Assembly (NCBI GenBank): GCA_963696315.1
Contig: CAVOJU010000050.1
Span: 1 to 64,000 of the forward strand
DNA from: CAWKEY01 sp963696315
Lineage (GTDB): Bacteria; Pseudomonadota; Gammaproteobacteria; Methylococcales; Methylomonadaceae
Length of the DNA stretch: 64,000 nt
Direction of reading: 5' to 3'
In this document: positions 1 to 8,231 of the stretch, in pieces
Numbering within the stretch: the first letter of the stretch is position 1
Layout: each line of letters starts with the position of its first letter
Notes under the pieces: generated by a model
Databases searched by the model: none
What the model was told of the DNA's origin: nothing
Seen by the model: the letters and a program-made list of their open reading frames with translations, nothing else
Program-made: the position numbers and the translations under genes

Positions 1-1
1 G

Positions 2-310
2 CTGCCGCCGCGCCGCGACTGGCGGCTTGCCGCGATGTGGGAGAACCACCTCTTCCGGGAAGACGGCATCCTCGAGGCGGCCTGGTTCGTCGAGCATCGC
101 GGCGCCATGGAGGACCCGTGGTACCTGGCCGCGCCCGTCGCGCTGGACGCTTACACCCTGCACGACGCCTACCTGGGCTTCTGCCTCGTCGGCACACACC
201 TGGGCGTGGCGTTCCTCAACGTCCTGGAGCACCCGCGTCCAGTACTCGGCGGGCGCCCTCTCGCCGGGCGAGAGATGCGCTGGCGGTTGCACTGGACCTT
301 CGCGTTCTGA
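2..310 (+). CDS. Hypothetical protein, 5' truncated, in foreign segment
   Basis: The frame is open from base 2 to the stop at 308-310, so the gene begins outside the window; an internal ATG lies at 35. The product has no motif I recognise. It contains aromatic-rich stretches such as MEDPWYLAAPVALDAY and ends in WRLHWTFAF. Codons end almost always in G or C, matching the foreign segment and not the host contig. It lies 16 bases upstream of the ComEA-like gene on the same strand and may be in an operon with it. Function unknown. Confidence 0.4.
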   Translation: MPPRRDWRLAAMWENHLFREDGILEAAWFVEHRGAMEDPWYLAAPVALDAYTLHDAYLGFCLVGTHLGVAFLNVLEHPRPVLGGRPLAGREMRWRLHWTFAF

Positions 311-326
311 CGCCGGCGGTGCCGCG

Positions 327-592
327 GTGACCCACCGCGAGGCGCTCGCGCTCCTGGTGGTGGCGCTGCTGATCGTCGCCGGCCGCGGCGTGCGCTCGCA
401 TCTGCTCGTCGGACCTGACGGCGCCTGGCGCGACCCGCAGTGGCTCGCCGACCGCCTGCCCAAACCGCCGCCGCCGCCCGACCCGGCGCCGAGAGCCGTG
501 CCCGCCGCGCTCAGCGGACCCATCGATCCCAACACCTGTCCCCGCGACTCCCTCCTGCTGCTTCCCGGCATCGGCCCCGCGCTCGCCGACCG
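327..592 (+). CDS. ComEA-like helix-hairpin-helix protein, 3' truncated
   Basis: A GTG start at 327 opens a protein with one N-terminal hydrophobic segment (about residues 6-18, LALLVVALLIVAG), a proline-rich linker, and then PIDPNTCPRDSLLLLPGIGP, the first half of a helix-hairpin-helix motif of the ComEA/HhH-1 type. Such proteins bind double-stranded DNA at the membrane, often for DNA uptake. The second half of the motif is missing because the reading passes into manB sequence at about 590-600. The family call rests on the NxxxxxxLxxLPGIGPxLA pattern. The high-GC codon use suggests a source outside the Gammaproteobacteria. Confidence 0.55.
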
Positions 593-597
593 ATCCT

Positions 598-1968
598 CGC
601 CGCCAGGGCGTAAGGCGTGCACTGTTCCAGCTGGCTCAGGCAAGACGCCACCAGTGAGGTATCGCCCCGGGTTTCTATATTCAGGCGCAATAGGGGTTCG
701 GTATTGGAGCCGCGCAAATTGAAACGCCAGTCGTCGAATTCGACGCTGACGCCGTCGGTGAGATCGATGAGCGGGTTTTGCGGCAGATAGTGCGCCAAAA
801 CGCGTGCGGTGGTTTCGGCAATATCCTGGACCCGGTAGTTGATCTCCCCGCTGCAGGGGTAGGCCTGGATGCGTTCGCCAACCCATTGCCCGAGGGTCTT
901 GCCGCTTTGACTGAGCAGTTCGGCCACCAGCAGCCAGGGGATCATGCCGCTGTCGCAGTAGGCAAAATCGCGAAAGTAGTGGTGCGCGCTCATTTCGCCG
1001 CCGTAGACGGCGTTTTCAGCGCGCATGCGCTCCTTGATGAAGGCGTGTCCGGTTTTGCTCTGAATGGCCTGACCGCCCGCGCGGCTGACCATGTCAAGGG
1101 TGTTCCAGGTCAGACGCGGGTCGTGGATGATTTTTTCGCCGGGATGTTTTTTCAGGAAGGCTTGCGCCAGCAGGCCGACGATGTAGTAGCCTTCAATGAA
1201 GCCGCCGTTTTCGTCGAATAAAAAACAGCGGTCAAAGTCGCCATCCCAGGCGATGCCCATGTCGGCCTTATGAGTCTTGACCGCGGCGGCCGTTGCGGCG
1301 CGGTTCTCGGGTAGCAGCGGATTAGGAATGCCGTTAGGGAATGTGCCGTCGGCTTCATGGTTGAGCTTGATAAACGTCACGGGCACGCCGTCTTCTTGAA
1401 AACGCTGCTCAAGGGCGTCAATGACGTGGCCTGCGGCACCGTTGCCGGCATTGACCACCAGTGTTATCGGCTTGAGCGCGGGCGCATCGATATAGGTCAG
1501 CAAGTGATCGACGTAGGGCGCTAGAATGGATTGCCTTATATAGGTGCCTGGTGAGTGCGCCGGCTTAAACTGATTGGCTTCTGCCAGCGCCTGTATTGCC
1601 TTAAGCCCGGTGTCGCCGCTGATCGGCTGGGCTCCGCGCCGGACCAGCTTCATGCCGTTGTAATCGATGGGGTTATGGCTGGCAGTGACTTCGATGCCGC
1701 CATCGACGTCCAGATGGAAGGCGGCAAAATACACTTCCTCGGTGCCGGTCATGCCGATATCGATGACATCGGCGCCGCCCGCCATCAAGCCCCGGGCCAG
1801 GGCCTGTTTGAGCGCCTCACTGCTCAGGCGGATATCGCCGCCGACGACAACACGTTTTGCATTCAGATAGTGCGCAACACTGCGGCCAATGCGATAGGCG
1901 ATCTCGTCGTTGAGTTCATCGCCCAGGCGCCCGCGGATATCATAGGCTTTAAAGCAGGTCAGGGTCAT
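598..1968 (-). CDS. manB: Phosphomannomutase/phosphoglucomutase, 3' end lost at chimeric join
   Basis: Interconverts mannose-6-phosphate and mannose-1-phosphate for GDP-mannose synthesis. Start ATG at 1968 overlaps the manC stop as ATGA, so the two are translationally coupled. The protein opens MTLTCFKAYDIRG; the phosphoserine loop TASHNP is at residues 95-100 (Ser97), the metal-binding DGDFDR near 240, and the sugar-phosphate-binding RFNLRGSNTEP near 420. It resembles E. coli CpsG/ManB, and about 456 residues fit before the join. The reading frame continues to 511, but that tail (GRRARGRCREAAGG) is encoded by the foreign segment and is not native. Only the last few residues are likely lost. 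Confidence 0.9.
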
Positions 1969-3395
1969 GACAGGGGTCTCCCGTATTTGTCATCAAAGCG
2001 GATGATATCGTCTTCACTCAAGTAGTCGCCGCTCTGCACTTCAATCATGATCAGATCATCAGCCCCGGGATTTTCCAGGCGGTGTTTGTGGCCTGCAGGA
2101 ATAAAGGTGGATTCGTTGGTTTTTACCATTATTTCGCGATCGCCATTGAGCACTTTGGCCTCGCCATCGACGACGACCCAATGCTCACTGCGGTGATGGT
2201 GCAGTTGCAGACTCAGGCTGGCGCCAGGCTTGACAACGATGCGTTTGATCTTGAAGTGGTAGCCTTCCTCTAGGACGGTATAGGCGCCCCAGGGGCGCGA
2301 GACGGTGCGATGAAATTTATGCGCATCATGGCCCAGGGTCTTGAGTTCGTTATAAAGGTGCTTGACATCCTGCGTACGGGCCTTGTTGGCCACTAGCAGC
2401 GCATCGGCGGTATCAATGATGACCAGCCCTTCGACACCGACAGCGCCGACGACACGGCCGCTGCTTTGGATATAACAGTTGCTGACATCATGCAGCAGGG
2501 CTTCGCCATGAATGCGGTTGCCCTGGGCGTCCGCATCGATCAGGTCGCCCAGGGCGCTCCAGGAGCCGATATCGCTCCAGCCGATAGTGCAGGGTACCAC
2601 CGCGACATTGCTGGATTTTTCCATCACGGCGTAGTCGATAGAATCATTGGGCACCCGCTCGAAAGTCTTGGCATCGAGCTCGATTTGACTGAAGCCATCG
2701 CCCTGTGCTGTTGGCGAGTGTTTTAGGCACTCGCGGGTGGCGGCCAGAATGGCCGGACAATGCAGCTCCATTTCACGCAATAGCGTGCCGGCTGAGAAAC
2801 AGAACATGCCGGAATTCCATAGATAGCGGCCCGAGGAGACATACTGTTCCGCCAGTTCATAACTGGGTTTTTCGACGAAACGCAGCACCGTGCTGCCATC
2901 GGCTTCGATATAACCATAGCCGGTTTCAGGGCCTTCCGGCTGAATACCGAAGGTCACGAGTTTACCCTGTGCCGCCAGCTGTACGGCTTGCTCGACGGCA
3001 TCGGCGAAGGCGGTTTGATCGGCAATCAGATGGTCGGCCGCCAACACCAGCAGCAGGGCTTCTTCACCATAGACCTCGGACACCTGCAGGGCCGCGGCGC
3101 CAATGGCCGGAGCGGTGTTGCGGCCAAAGGGCTCTAAAATATAGTCATTCCAGACGGCTTGATGACTGCCCGTAGCCAGTTCGCGATAGTCGTCTTGAGT
3201 TTTAAAAAAAAGTTCGCGATTGGTGACGGTCAGAACTCCGGCTACATTGGCAAGCGCGGCCCCTCTCAACCAGGCTTTTTGCAGCAGGCTTTGTCCGTCT
3301 GCCAGACGGATGAAGGGTTTTGGGTGCTGTTCGCGAGAAACCGGCCAAAGACGCGAACCGGCGCCTCCGCTCAGTATTGTTGGTATTAATTTCAA
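1965..3395 (-). CDS. manC: Mannose-1-phosphate guanylyltransferase/mannose-6-phosphate isomerase
   Basis: Bifunctional GDP-mannose enzyme (AlgA/XanB/ManC type): an N-terminal nucleotidyltransferase with GGAGSRLWP at residues 10-18 and FVEKP in the sugar-binding region, followed by a C-terminal cupin isomerase domain with LHHHRSEHWVVVDGEA. I prefer a TTG start at 3395 because it gives the family's usual xKLIPTILSGGAGSRLWP beginning and about 476 residues; a GTG at 3407 is the alternative. An ATG at 3521 would add 42 residues that do not resemble the family. Overlaps manB by 4 bases. Supplies GDP-mannose for exopolysaccharide or LPS. Confidence 0.9.
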   Translation of the reverse strand: MKLIPTILSGGAGSRLWPVSREQHPKPFIRLADGQSLLQKAWLRGAALANVAGVLTVTNRELFFKTQDDYRELATGSHQAVWNDYILEPFGRNTAPAIGAAALQVSEVYGEEALLLVLAADHLIADQTAFADAVEQAVQLAAQGKLVTFGIQPEGPETGYGYIEADGSTVLRFVEKPSYELAEQYVSSGRYLWNSGMFCFSAGTLLREMELHCPAILAATRECLKHSPTAQGDGFSQIELDAKTFERVPNDSIDYAVMEKSSNVAVVPCTIGWSDIGSWSALGDLIDADAQGNRIHGEALLHDVSNCYIQSSGRVVGAVGVEGLVIIDTADALLVANKARTQDVKHLYNELKTLGHDAHKFHRTVSRPWGAYTVLEEGYHFKIKRIVVKPGASLSLQLHHHRSEHWVVVDGEAKVLNGDREIMVKTNESTFIPAGHKHRLENPGADDLIMIEVQSGDYLSEDDIIRFDDKYGRPLS

Positions 3396-3664
3396 ATTAA
3401 AATCCACTGTTTTTATGAAAGCAGGCACAGCGCTGGGGCTGTCATAAAAACTAACATCCAAGCTATGCAAATAGGCATTATATTTTAACGGGCAAGGGCT
3501 TAGCAAATGTTGTACCGGCAAGGCCGGGTCAGGCGGGCTTAAATGTGAAGAGGGGGGCTTGTGTGAAGAAACTGAAATCGGTATTGCTACTGTAACGATT
3601 CAGCCTGCCAAGCCTGTGGCGTTTGGAGCCGCTCCAGATTGGCAAGATTCACTGTGAATGTTAG
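3396..3664. other. Intergenic stretch upstream of manC
   Basis: Separates manC from the group II intron remnant. It should hold the manC promoter, but I see no confident -35/-10 pair. No RNA gene or conserved reading frame is visible. Confidence 0.4.
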
Positions 3665-3960
3665 CTTTGTAACTCTGGATAGCTTTTGGGGCAATAGCGA
3701 TTTCGCCGTCTTCGGTGATCTGAAAACTCAGAAACTGCCGCTCCACGGCCGGCCTGTACCACTTTTATCTTGATTAACGCTAAGTTTTAAATGCTTTGCG
3801 ATCCATGCTGTCAGACTTTCCAAGACCTTTTGGCGCTACGTTCGCTGCTGACGTAGATGGTTATATCATCTGCGTAGCGGCAGAAACTGAGTTCTCGCTT
3901 TTCCAGTTCTTTGTCCAGTTTATCTAAATATATGTTCGCCAGTAGAGGGCTGAGCACTCC
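3665..3960 (-). pseudogene. Group II intron reverse transcriptase, 3' remnant
   Basis: Read on the minus strand from 3960, the frame gives GVLSPLLANIYLDKLDKELE followed by the RT catalytic box FCRYADDITIYV. The thumb region then appears in two other frames (VLESLTAWIAKHLKLSVNQDK, then FLSFQITEDGEIAIAPKAI). So this is the second half of a LtrA-type group II intron reverse transcriptase with at least two frameshifts and no C-terminal maturase end. Its missing first half lies at 7629-8231 on the same strand and stops exactly at the preceding GTPQG motif; the two halves were separated by an insertion. Non-functional. Confidence 0.85.
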
Positions 3961-3962
3961 TT

Positions 3963-3979
3963 ACACAAAAGATAACTTT
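3963..3979 (+). repeat. Left terminal arm (att half-site) of the serine-recombinase element
   Basis: ACACAAAAGATAACTTT here matches the complement of 7612-7628 at 16 of 17 positions. It lies 2-3 bases inside the junction with the RT gene and doubles as coding sequence for the last residues of the recombinase. Likely recombinase-binding arm; inferred from position and symmetry only. Confidence 0.6.
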
Positions 3980-5460
3980 TATCGCTCTGTGCAGTATCTT
4001 GCTGAGTAGGCGATTTAGATGTTTTCGGATTGCAGACTGCCGGCGTAGCCTGTACCGGAATAGAATGCTTGATAGTAATCAAATCTTTTCCCACAATGAC
4101 CTCTTTGACCAGCAGCCTCATGATCTTTTGGCGCTGACCAATGTCGAGGGTATCGGCATTTGAGCGCAAGCGCTCCAGAAATGCAGTGAGGGTCGGCTAA
4201 GAGTAAATAGGCCGCCCGATCTGCCGTTTGGTGTGTAATTGCCTGGAGCTCTGCCTGCATAGCTTGTTCTCGTTGTCGTAATGGCGGCATTCTGATACGA
4301 AGTTCATCAATCGAGAGCAACTCTTCCTGATAGGCTGTGAGTAATCTCTCCATACTTTTGCGTACGCGAATTAAATCACGGTTCAGCGTTTCCAGTCGGC
4401 GTTTGGTTGGGCTGGAATCTTGGGCGGCTTCCAGTCGGCGATTCAACTCGTTTTGAATCAGTGTCGGGCTCTCCAGTAGGTGCAGAATTTCGTTCCAAAC
4501 CAGTTGATCTAGTAAATCCTGGCGAATGGGTTTTTCATCACAGAGGGCTTTTCCTCCATGGCGATAAGCGTCAGAACCTGTACAACGGTAGTAGTAAATT
4601 TTATGTGCCGATGTCCGTGACGAATTTCGCTAGAGGGCGTAGCTACACTGGCGACAATGCACCAGACCTTGGAGAATACTGGGTTCAATGGTACGTCGTG
4701 GCCCTTGCTGTTTGTTATAGATCAGTTTTTCCTGAGCCAAGGCGAAGGTTTCCTCACTAACCAAAGCGGGTACCGGAATTTCTATCCATTCGCTATGTGG
4801 TCGTTCATGGTTAGCACTATTACGAGATGATATGCCGCCGCGCAACCGCAGTGGTCGGGTAATGCGTTGACGTGCCGTTATAGCGGTTTTGCAAAACAGG
4901 CGCGGCCTTGGTAGGCCGGATTACGCAGGATCGCCCAGATCACAGAACGCTCCCAGCGGGGCTTTTGTTTCCGGGTGGGCACGCCTAACTCGGTCAACTG
5001 GCGAGTAATCGCGCCAATACTCAGTCCTTCCACCGCATACAGATTGAAGATTTTGCGCACGACATCCGCTTCGCTTTCGATAATTTCATAGTAGGCTGCC
5101 GATTCATCGGTTTTGCGGATATATCGATAACCATAGGGCGCGCCACTCAATACGCTGACTTCACCTTGTTTTGCCCGATGCCGCTTGCCACGTCGTGAGC
5201 GTTCCAAAATTTGTGCCCGCTCGTATTCGGCAATCATACCCTGAAACTGTAACAGCAATTGATCTTCCGGGGTACCTGAGTGCGGCGCTTTGATGAACAC
5301 CATCTCGACGCCATGACGGGCTAATTCTTCAGTCAGCAAGACCTGATAGGCATATTTCCGGCTCAACCGATCTGGGGATAGCGCCAGAACCGATTGAATT
5401 TGACCTTCTGCCGCTAAATCCCGGATTCGCTCAAGCCCTGGCCTGATTAAATTGGCTCCA

Positions 5461-5466
5461 CTATAA
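5461..5466 (+). repeat. Target-site duplication, left (CTATAA)
   Basis: CTATAA directly precedes the left inverted repeat of the IS and recurs directly after the right inverted repeat at 6907-6912. Removing the IS and one copy restores the recombinase reading frame across GYS-GAN, which confirms the boundary. Confidence 0.9.
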
Positions 5467-6906
5467 CAATACCTTCGCCAAAAATCATGCTGCTTTCGCA
5501 TGAATTCGACCGATTTCTGCGGCTTGGAAAATTCTATCATCAATATAAAACCCATCTGCATTTTTGCCGAGCGAATTAATAATGCGGCGCGTGTATTTTC
5601 GCGCCTGAAGATGGTTTTTAAGTCCAGCATACTGCCCCTGTTTACGCCCTCGATTTTGGCTGACAAGAGCTGCGAAAAGGTCACCATAAAGAGGGCAAAG
5701 TTAGCGGCATTGTTGACTTGCGTTGCTTTGACATTCATAAAATCTTCCAGCCCCCAGTATTGCTTGGCATCGCGAAAGTTAAACTCGATTTGAAAACGCA
5801 AGGCGTAATAATCAATCAACGTTTCACTGGCCAGCGTCAGGTCATCACTAAACAACAACACCTTCGCGGTTCGCCCAGTTTTCAGATTGGTTTTTACGAT
5901 GATCACAACATTCAGCAATTCGGGAAAGTTTTTGTGCCAAACCTGCACTTGGTAAACATGGGTGCGGATATTTTTTTCCACAGTTTCCATTTTTAGATGA
6001 TCAGCCGTCAGCGTTTCCACGGTTAGTTTTTCGCCATACTTACGTGGCTTCCCCTTGCCCGAATACGCCCCGGCATAGGGGAAATACAGCTTTGAATCAT
6101 GGCGCAGCTTACAAATCAGATGCAGTCCTGCTTGTTTAACCGCTTGCAGGCTGGCATTGTTACCCAAGGCACCATCATACACGAAGTAGACGATGGCCAA
6201 GTCCAGGCCTATCAGGGTCAAGGCTGAACGGATGCAGCCTTGCAACTGGGTCTGGAAAGACGACAGTTCCGCATTCTTTCTGTTTTTGTTCAGGCTGCCT
6301 TTGGGCCTGCCCACGGCCTGTCCTTTCGCCTTGACGGCTTTGGGCGCACTTTTTTGCACGTCCCTGCGCACCAGCTGCTCGGTGATTAAAGGATAAGCGG
6401 CACGCGTTTCAACGTGTAGCAATGATAGGTTTAAAAAGCACAGGCCAGGGAGCGCCTTGTTGTAAATGGATGAAAAAAAATTCCCAGCCCATGCGTTTGT
6501 TTCCCTGATTTGGTCACCATGACCTCGTCACCGATGAGCAACCATGTTCCTTTTGTTTCCAGTGTGTGCGGTTTTACAGTTGCCAACGCAACAGCGGCCA
6601 GTCTATTTTTTCTTTAAAAAAACGTTGTACCGTCCGATAACTGCCGCCTTTTTCAGTCCAACGGGATATGCCCAGCATGGTGACACGCCCCGTCATCGCC
6701 AACACGGCTTCAACGATCAGGGTTAGCTGCTTGAACGTACGAGGTGCCAGCGATGGGCTCAGGATGCTAAGAGTTGTGACGATTTCGTCCATGATCAGAT
6801 TGGGCCAGTGGTGCTTGGTTTAAGAGTCCTGTATTCTACCTTTTTTGCGCATTTATTTCGGCTTCATTAATAATGGAATCATTCTTGCCGTTTGGCGAAG
6901 GTATTG
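5467..6906 (-). mobile_element. Complete IS of the IS4 superfamily (copy 1), 1,440 bp
   Basis: Bounded by perfect 16-bp terminal inverted repeats CAATACCTTCGCCAAA (5467-5482, and complemented at 6891-6906) and a 6-bp target duplication CTATAA. Encodes one DDE transposase on the minus strand. It landed in the serine-recombinase gene just after the codon for residue 51, in the same orientation as that gene. A second, shorter copy of the same IS is at 24570-25927. I cannot name the IS; the YREK spacing in its transposase places it in the IS4 superfamily. Confidence 0.92.
5485..6792 (-). pseudogene. IS4-superfamily transposase, copy 1 (frameshifted)
   Basis: DDE transposase. The N-terminal part (6792-6574, MDEIVTTLSILSPSLAPRTF to LLRWQL) ends at a TAA produced by one missing base relative to copy 2. 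The middle part with the first catalytic Asp (LLIGDEVMV) follows. The main part (from 6422) has the second Asp in VYFVYDGALGN and the YREK signature YALRFQIEFNFRDAK. One base is missing near 5614 relative to copy 2, so the frame reads past the normal stop at 5485 and continues in frame into the recombinase to 4878, giving a 514-codon chimeric reading frame. An 8-T run at 6473-6480 marks another frame change shared with copy 2. Confidence 0.85.
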
Positions 6907-6912
6907 CTATAA
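6907..6912 (+). repeat. Target-site duplication, right (CTATAA)
   Basis: Second copy of the 6-base duplication made by insertion of IS copy 1; see the left copy at 5461-5466. Confidence 0.9.
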
Positions 6913-6933
6913 CCTTCATCTTCGAAAATCCAT

Positions 6934-7209
6934 TCATCCGGTACTTGGTAATTTTCTTGGCGGGCAAACTCTATCAGCGCCGCCGTCTGACTGGCTATGG
7001 TCTTCTCCTCCTTCTGCTGATCCGAAGAGACGCGGGCATAAATGGCGGCTGTTTTCATGGCTTTCCCCTTTTAGTCCTGTGGATTCATCAATACGGCGTT
7101 CCCGGTTAGGAACCAGAATGGCAAATACTTGCTCCAGCTTGGTGGCTTGCAGACGATCAAAAGCATATTCCAACTCAATATCATGACTTCGCCAGGAGCG
7201 ATTAGCCAT
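6934..7209 (-). CDS. OrfB of the serine-recombinase element, unknown function
   Basis: The 91-codon frame starts at ATG 7209, overlapping the end of orfA by 8 bases, and opens MANRSWRSHDIELEYAFDRL followed by EQVFAILVPNRERR. The second half (from about residue 45) overlaps the recombinase start (7058) in another frame and is arginine/glycine-rich with little family character, so the native protein may be shorter and the present tail may follow a frameshift. It belongs to the same cassette as orfA and the recombinase. I do not recognise a domain. Confidence 0.5.
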   Translation of the reverse strand: MANRSWRSHDIELEYAFDRLQATKLEQVFAILVPNRERRIDESTGLKGESHENSRHLCPRLFGSAEGGEDHSQSDGGADRVCPPRKLPSTG

Positions 7210-7531
7210 GGCGGTGCAGCTTGTCGAGAAAACTGACGATGGCCTGCGCCACTATCTCGCCTATCGTCATACCGCTGGTTTGTGCATACGACCGAAGCCG
7301 GCTCACAACATCCGCAGGTATTTTGATCGTGATTGGGATAGAGGGTGAAGCGACCAAGACTGGCGCATCGATTTCCTGAGCATCCTGAAGGTATCGGTAA
7401 GCTTGTCGGCGTGATAAACCAAACTGTTGGGCCAATATTTCGGCTGCTTCGGCTAAGGTATAACCCTTCGCCAGCAAGTCGAATGCGGCATTCAGACGGT
7501 GAGTTTTGTCGGTGTTTGAGGATCGCGTCAT
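7202..7531 (-). CDS. OrfA: HTH protein of the serine-recombinase element
   Basis: A 109-residue protein, apparently intact. Residues about 9-48 (HRLNAAFDLLAKGYTLAEAA, then LAQQFGLSRRQAYRYLQDA) form a resolvase/sigma-like helix-turn-helix. The C-terminal part (SIPITIKIPADVVSRLRSYA, then GMTIGEIVAQAIVSFLDKL) resembles a ribbon-helix-helix or CopG-like segment. It lies first in the element and is probably its DNA-binding regulator or recombination accessory factor. Its ATG lies inside one arm of an 8-bp inverted repeat (7529-7564), consistent with autoregulation. Role inferred from fold and position only. Confidence 0.6.
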   Translation of the reverse strand: MTRSSNTDKTHRLNAAFDLLAKGYTLAEAAEILAQQFGLSRRQAYRYLQDAQEIDAPVLVASPSIPITIKIPADVVSRLRSYAQTSGMTIGEIVAQAIVSFLDKLHRHG

Positions 7532-7564
7532 GAGACATATATTTATTACCTTTTACGTCTCATG
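7529..7564. promoter_or_regulatory. Candidate operator upstream of orfA
   Basis: CATGAGAC (7529-7536) and GTCTCATG (7557-7564) form a perfect 8-bp inverted repeat around an AT-rich 20-base centre. The left arm covers the orfA start codon and the whole lies between the right att arm and the element genes. This is where a self-repressing HTH protein would bind. Inference from symmetry and position. Confidence 0.45.
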
Positions 7565-7611
7565 TCAATCAATGAATTTGATCGGCAGAATGAAATTTGC
7601 CGCTCAAACTC

Positions 7612-7628
7612 AAAGTTCTCTTTTGTGT
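7612..7628 (-). repeat. Right terminal arm (att half-site) of the serine-recombinase element
   Basis: Read on the minus strand this is ACACAAAAGAGAACTTT, the inverted partner of 3963-3979 with one mismatch. It sits upstream of orfA, immediately next to the truncated end of the RT N-terminal half. Confidence 0.6.
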
Positions 7629-8231
7629 CTATGGCGTAAACGGGCTACCCTGTGGGGTTCCTTTATCACGGCGCTCGACTTTGCCATTTATCATGATGCC
7701 TGTTTTCAAATAGCGTCTAATCAGATCCAACAGCTGTTTGTCTTCGATTTTCCGGCTGAGTTGATGCAGCAATATGTCATGATTGACTTCGTCAAAGAAC
7801 GCGCTGATGTCTATATCGACTACCCAGCTTTTCCCCTCCCGAACATAGGATCGAGCCATCAACACAGCCTGCTGCGCACTGTGTCCGGCTCGGTAGCCGT
7901 AACTGTGCGGACTAAACCCTCTATCGAATTTATCCGTTACGATTTGTTGCACCGCCTGTTGGATAATACGGTCTTGTACCGTAGGAATTCCCAACAGCCG
8001 CTCCCCGCCATTGGCTTTGGCTATTTTCATACCCATCAGCGGCGTTGGAACGTAAGCGCCTGTTCTTAACTTTGCTTCGATTTCAGGCAGGTGTTGTTGC
8101 CAATGCTGCTCTGTCTCTGCAATACTTTTCCCGTCTATCCCCGCACAGCCTTTGTTGCGTCTTACCGCCTCTTGGGCATATTGCAGGTTTAGTGGATGAA
8201 GTATTGCATCCATCAAACACTCTTCTGTCAT
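7629..8231 (-). pseudogene. Group II intron reverse transcriptase, 5' half
   Basis: ATG 8231 is preceded by AAAAGGAGAAAGG, a strong ribosome-binding site, so I prefer it to the ATG at 8297. The protein starts MTEECLMDAILHPLNLQYAQ and carries RT motifs: NKGCAGIDG, ERLLGIPTVQDRIIQQAV, FSPHSYGYRAG and the first catalytic Asp in VVDIDISAFFDEVNHD. It ends GTPQGSPFTP-stop, i.e. truncated at the conserved GTPQG box. The rest (LLANIYL, YADD) is at 3665-3960. Before the insertion these formed one LtrA-type ORF. Confidence 0.88.

Larger units (their letters stand above)
1..597. other. Foreign high-GC segment joined to the contig
   Basis: This stretch is markedly richer in G and C than anything downstream (runs of gcc, cgc and ccg codons throughout) and encodes proteins unlike the rest of the window. 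Close to position 590-605 the sequence changes abruptly to normal composition, at the point where the manB gene on the other strand should be finishing. Both the ComEA-like gene on the plus strand and manB on the minus strand are cut at the same place. I read this as a chimeric join (misassembly or contamination) rather than an island. The exact breakpoint cannot be fixed from the sequence alone. Confidence 0.75.
3924..7058 (-). pseudogene. Large serine recombinase, interrupted and frameshifted
   Basis: Start ATG 7058 with upstream AAGGGGAAAG. N-terminus MKTAAIYARVSSDQQKEEKT carries the catalytic Ser of YARVS (residue 11). After residue 51 (DEGYS) the IS interrupts; the frame resumes at 5466 with GANLIRPGLERI, then LSPDRLSRK, the recombinase domain (GAPYGYRYIRK, VVRKIFNLY) and a Zn-ribbon HCRQC. 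A stop near 4878, a TAG at 4630 and a frameshift near 4200 follow. The coiled-coil region RRLEAAQDSSPTKRRLETLN is at 4446 onward. The reconstructed product is about 560 residues. The final SYLLCKE is encoded by the left attachment arm, so the reading runs off the element into the target gene. Confidence 0.85.
3961..7646 (-). mobile_element. Small serine-recombinase element inserted in the intron RT gene
   Basis: The segment between the two RT halves contains, in minus-strand order, an HTH protein (orfA), a small orfB and a serine recombinase, and nothing else apart from a later IS. Removing the IS and one target copy leaves about 2.2 kb. Near each end is the same 17-base arm in inverted orientation (ACACAAAAGAnAACTTT; 3963-3979 and, complemented, 7612-7628). 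Exact crossover points are uncertain by some 10-20 bases because the two RT edges overlap ambiguously. The recombinase is broken, so the element is now immobile. Confidence 0.7.

Noticed and set aside
6934..7531. orfA/orfB as a toxin-antitoxin pair
   Set aside because: No toxin fold is recognisable in orfB and the pair is coupled to a recombinase; an element accessory role is simpler.
3665..8231. Reverse transcriptase as a retron or diversity-generating retroelement
   Set aside because: The GTPQG, NKGCAGIDG and YADD boxes with a GTGTG-type intron 5' end are group II intron features; no template or variable repeats found.
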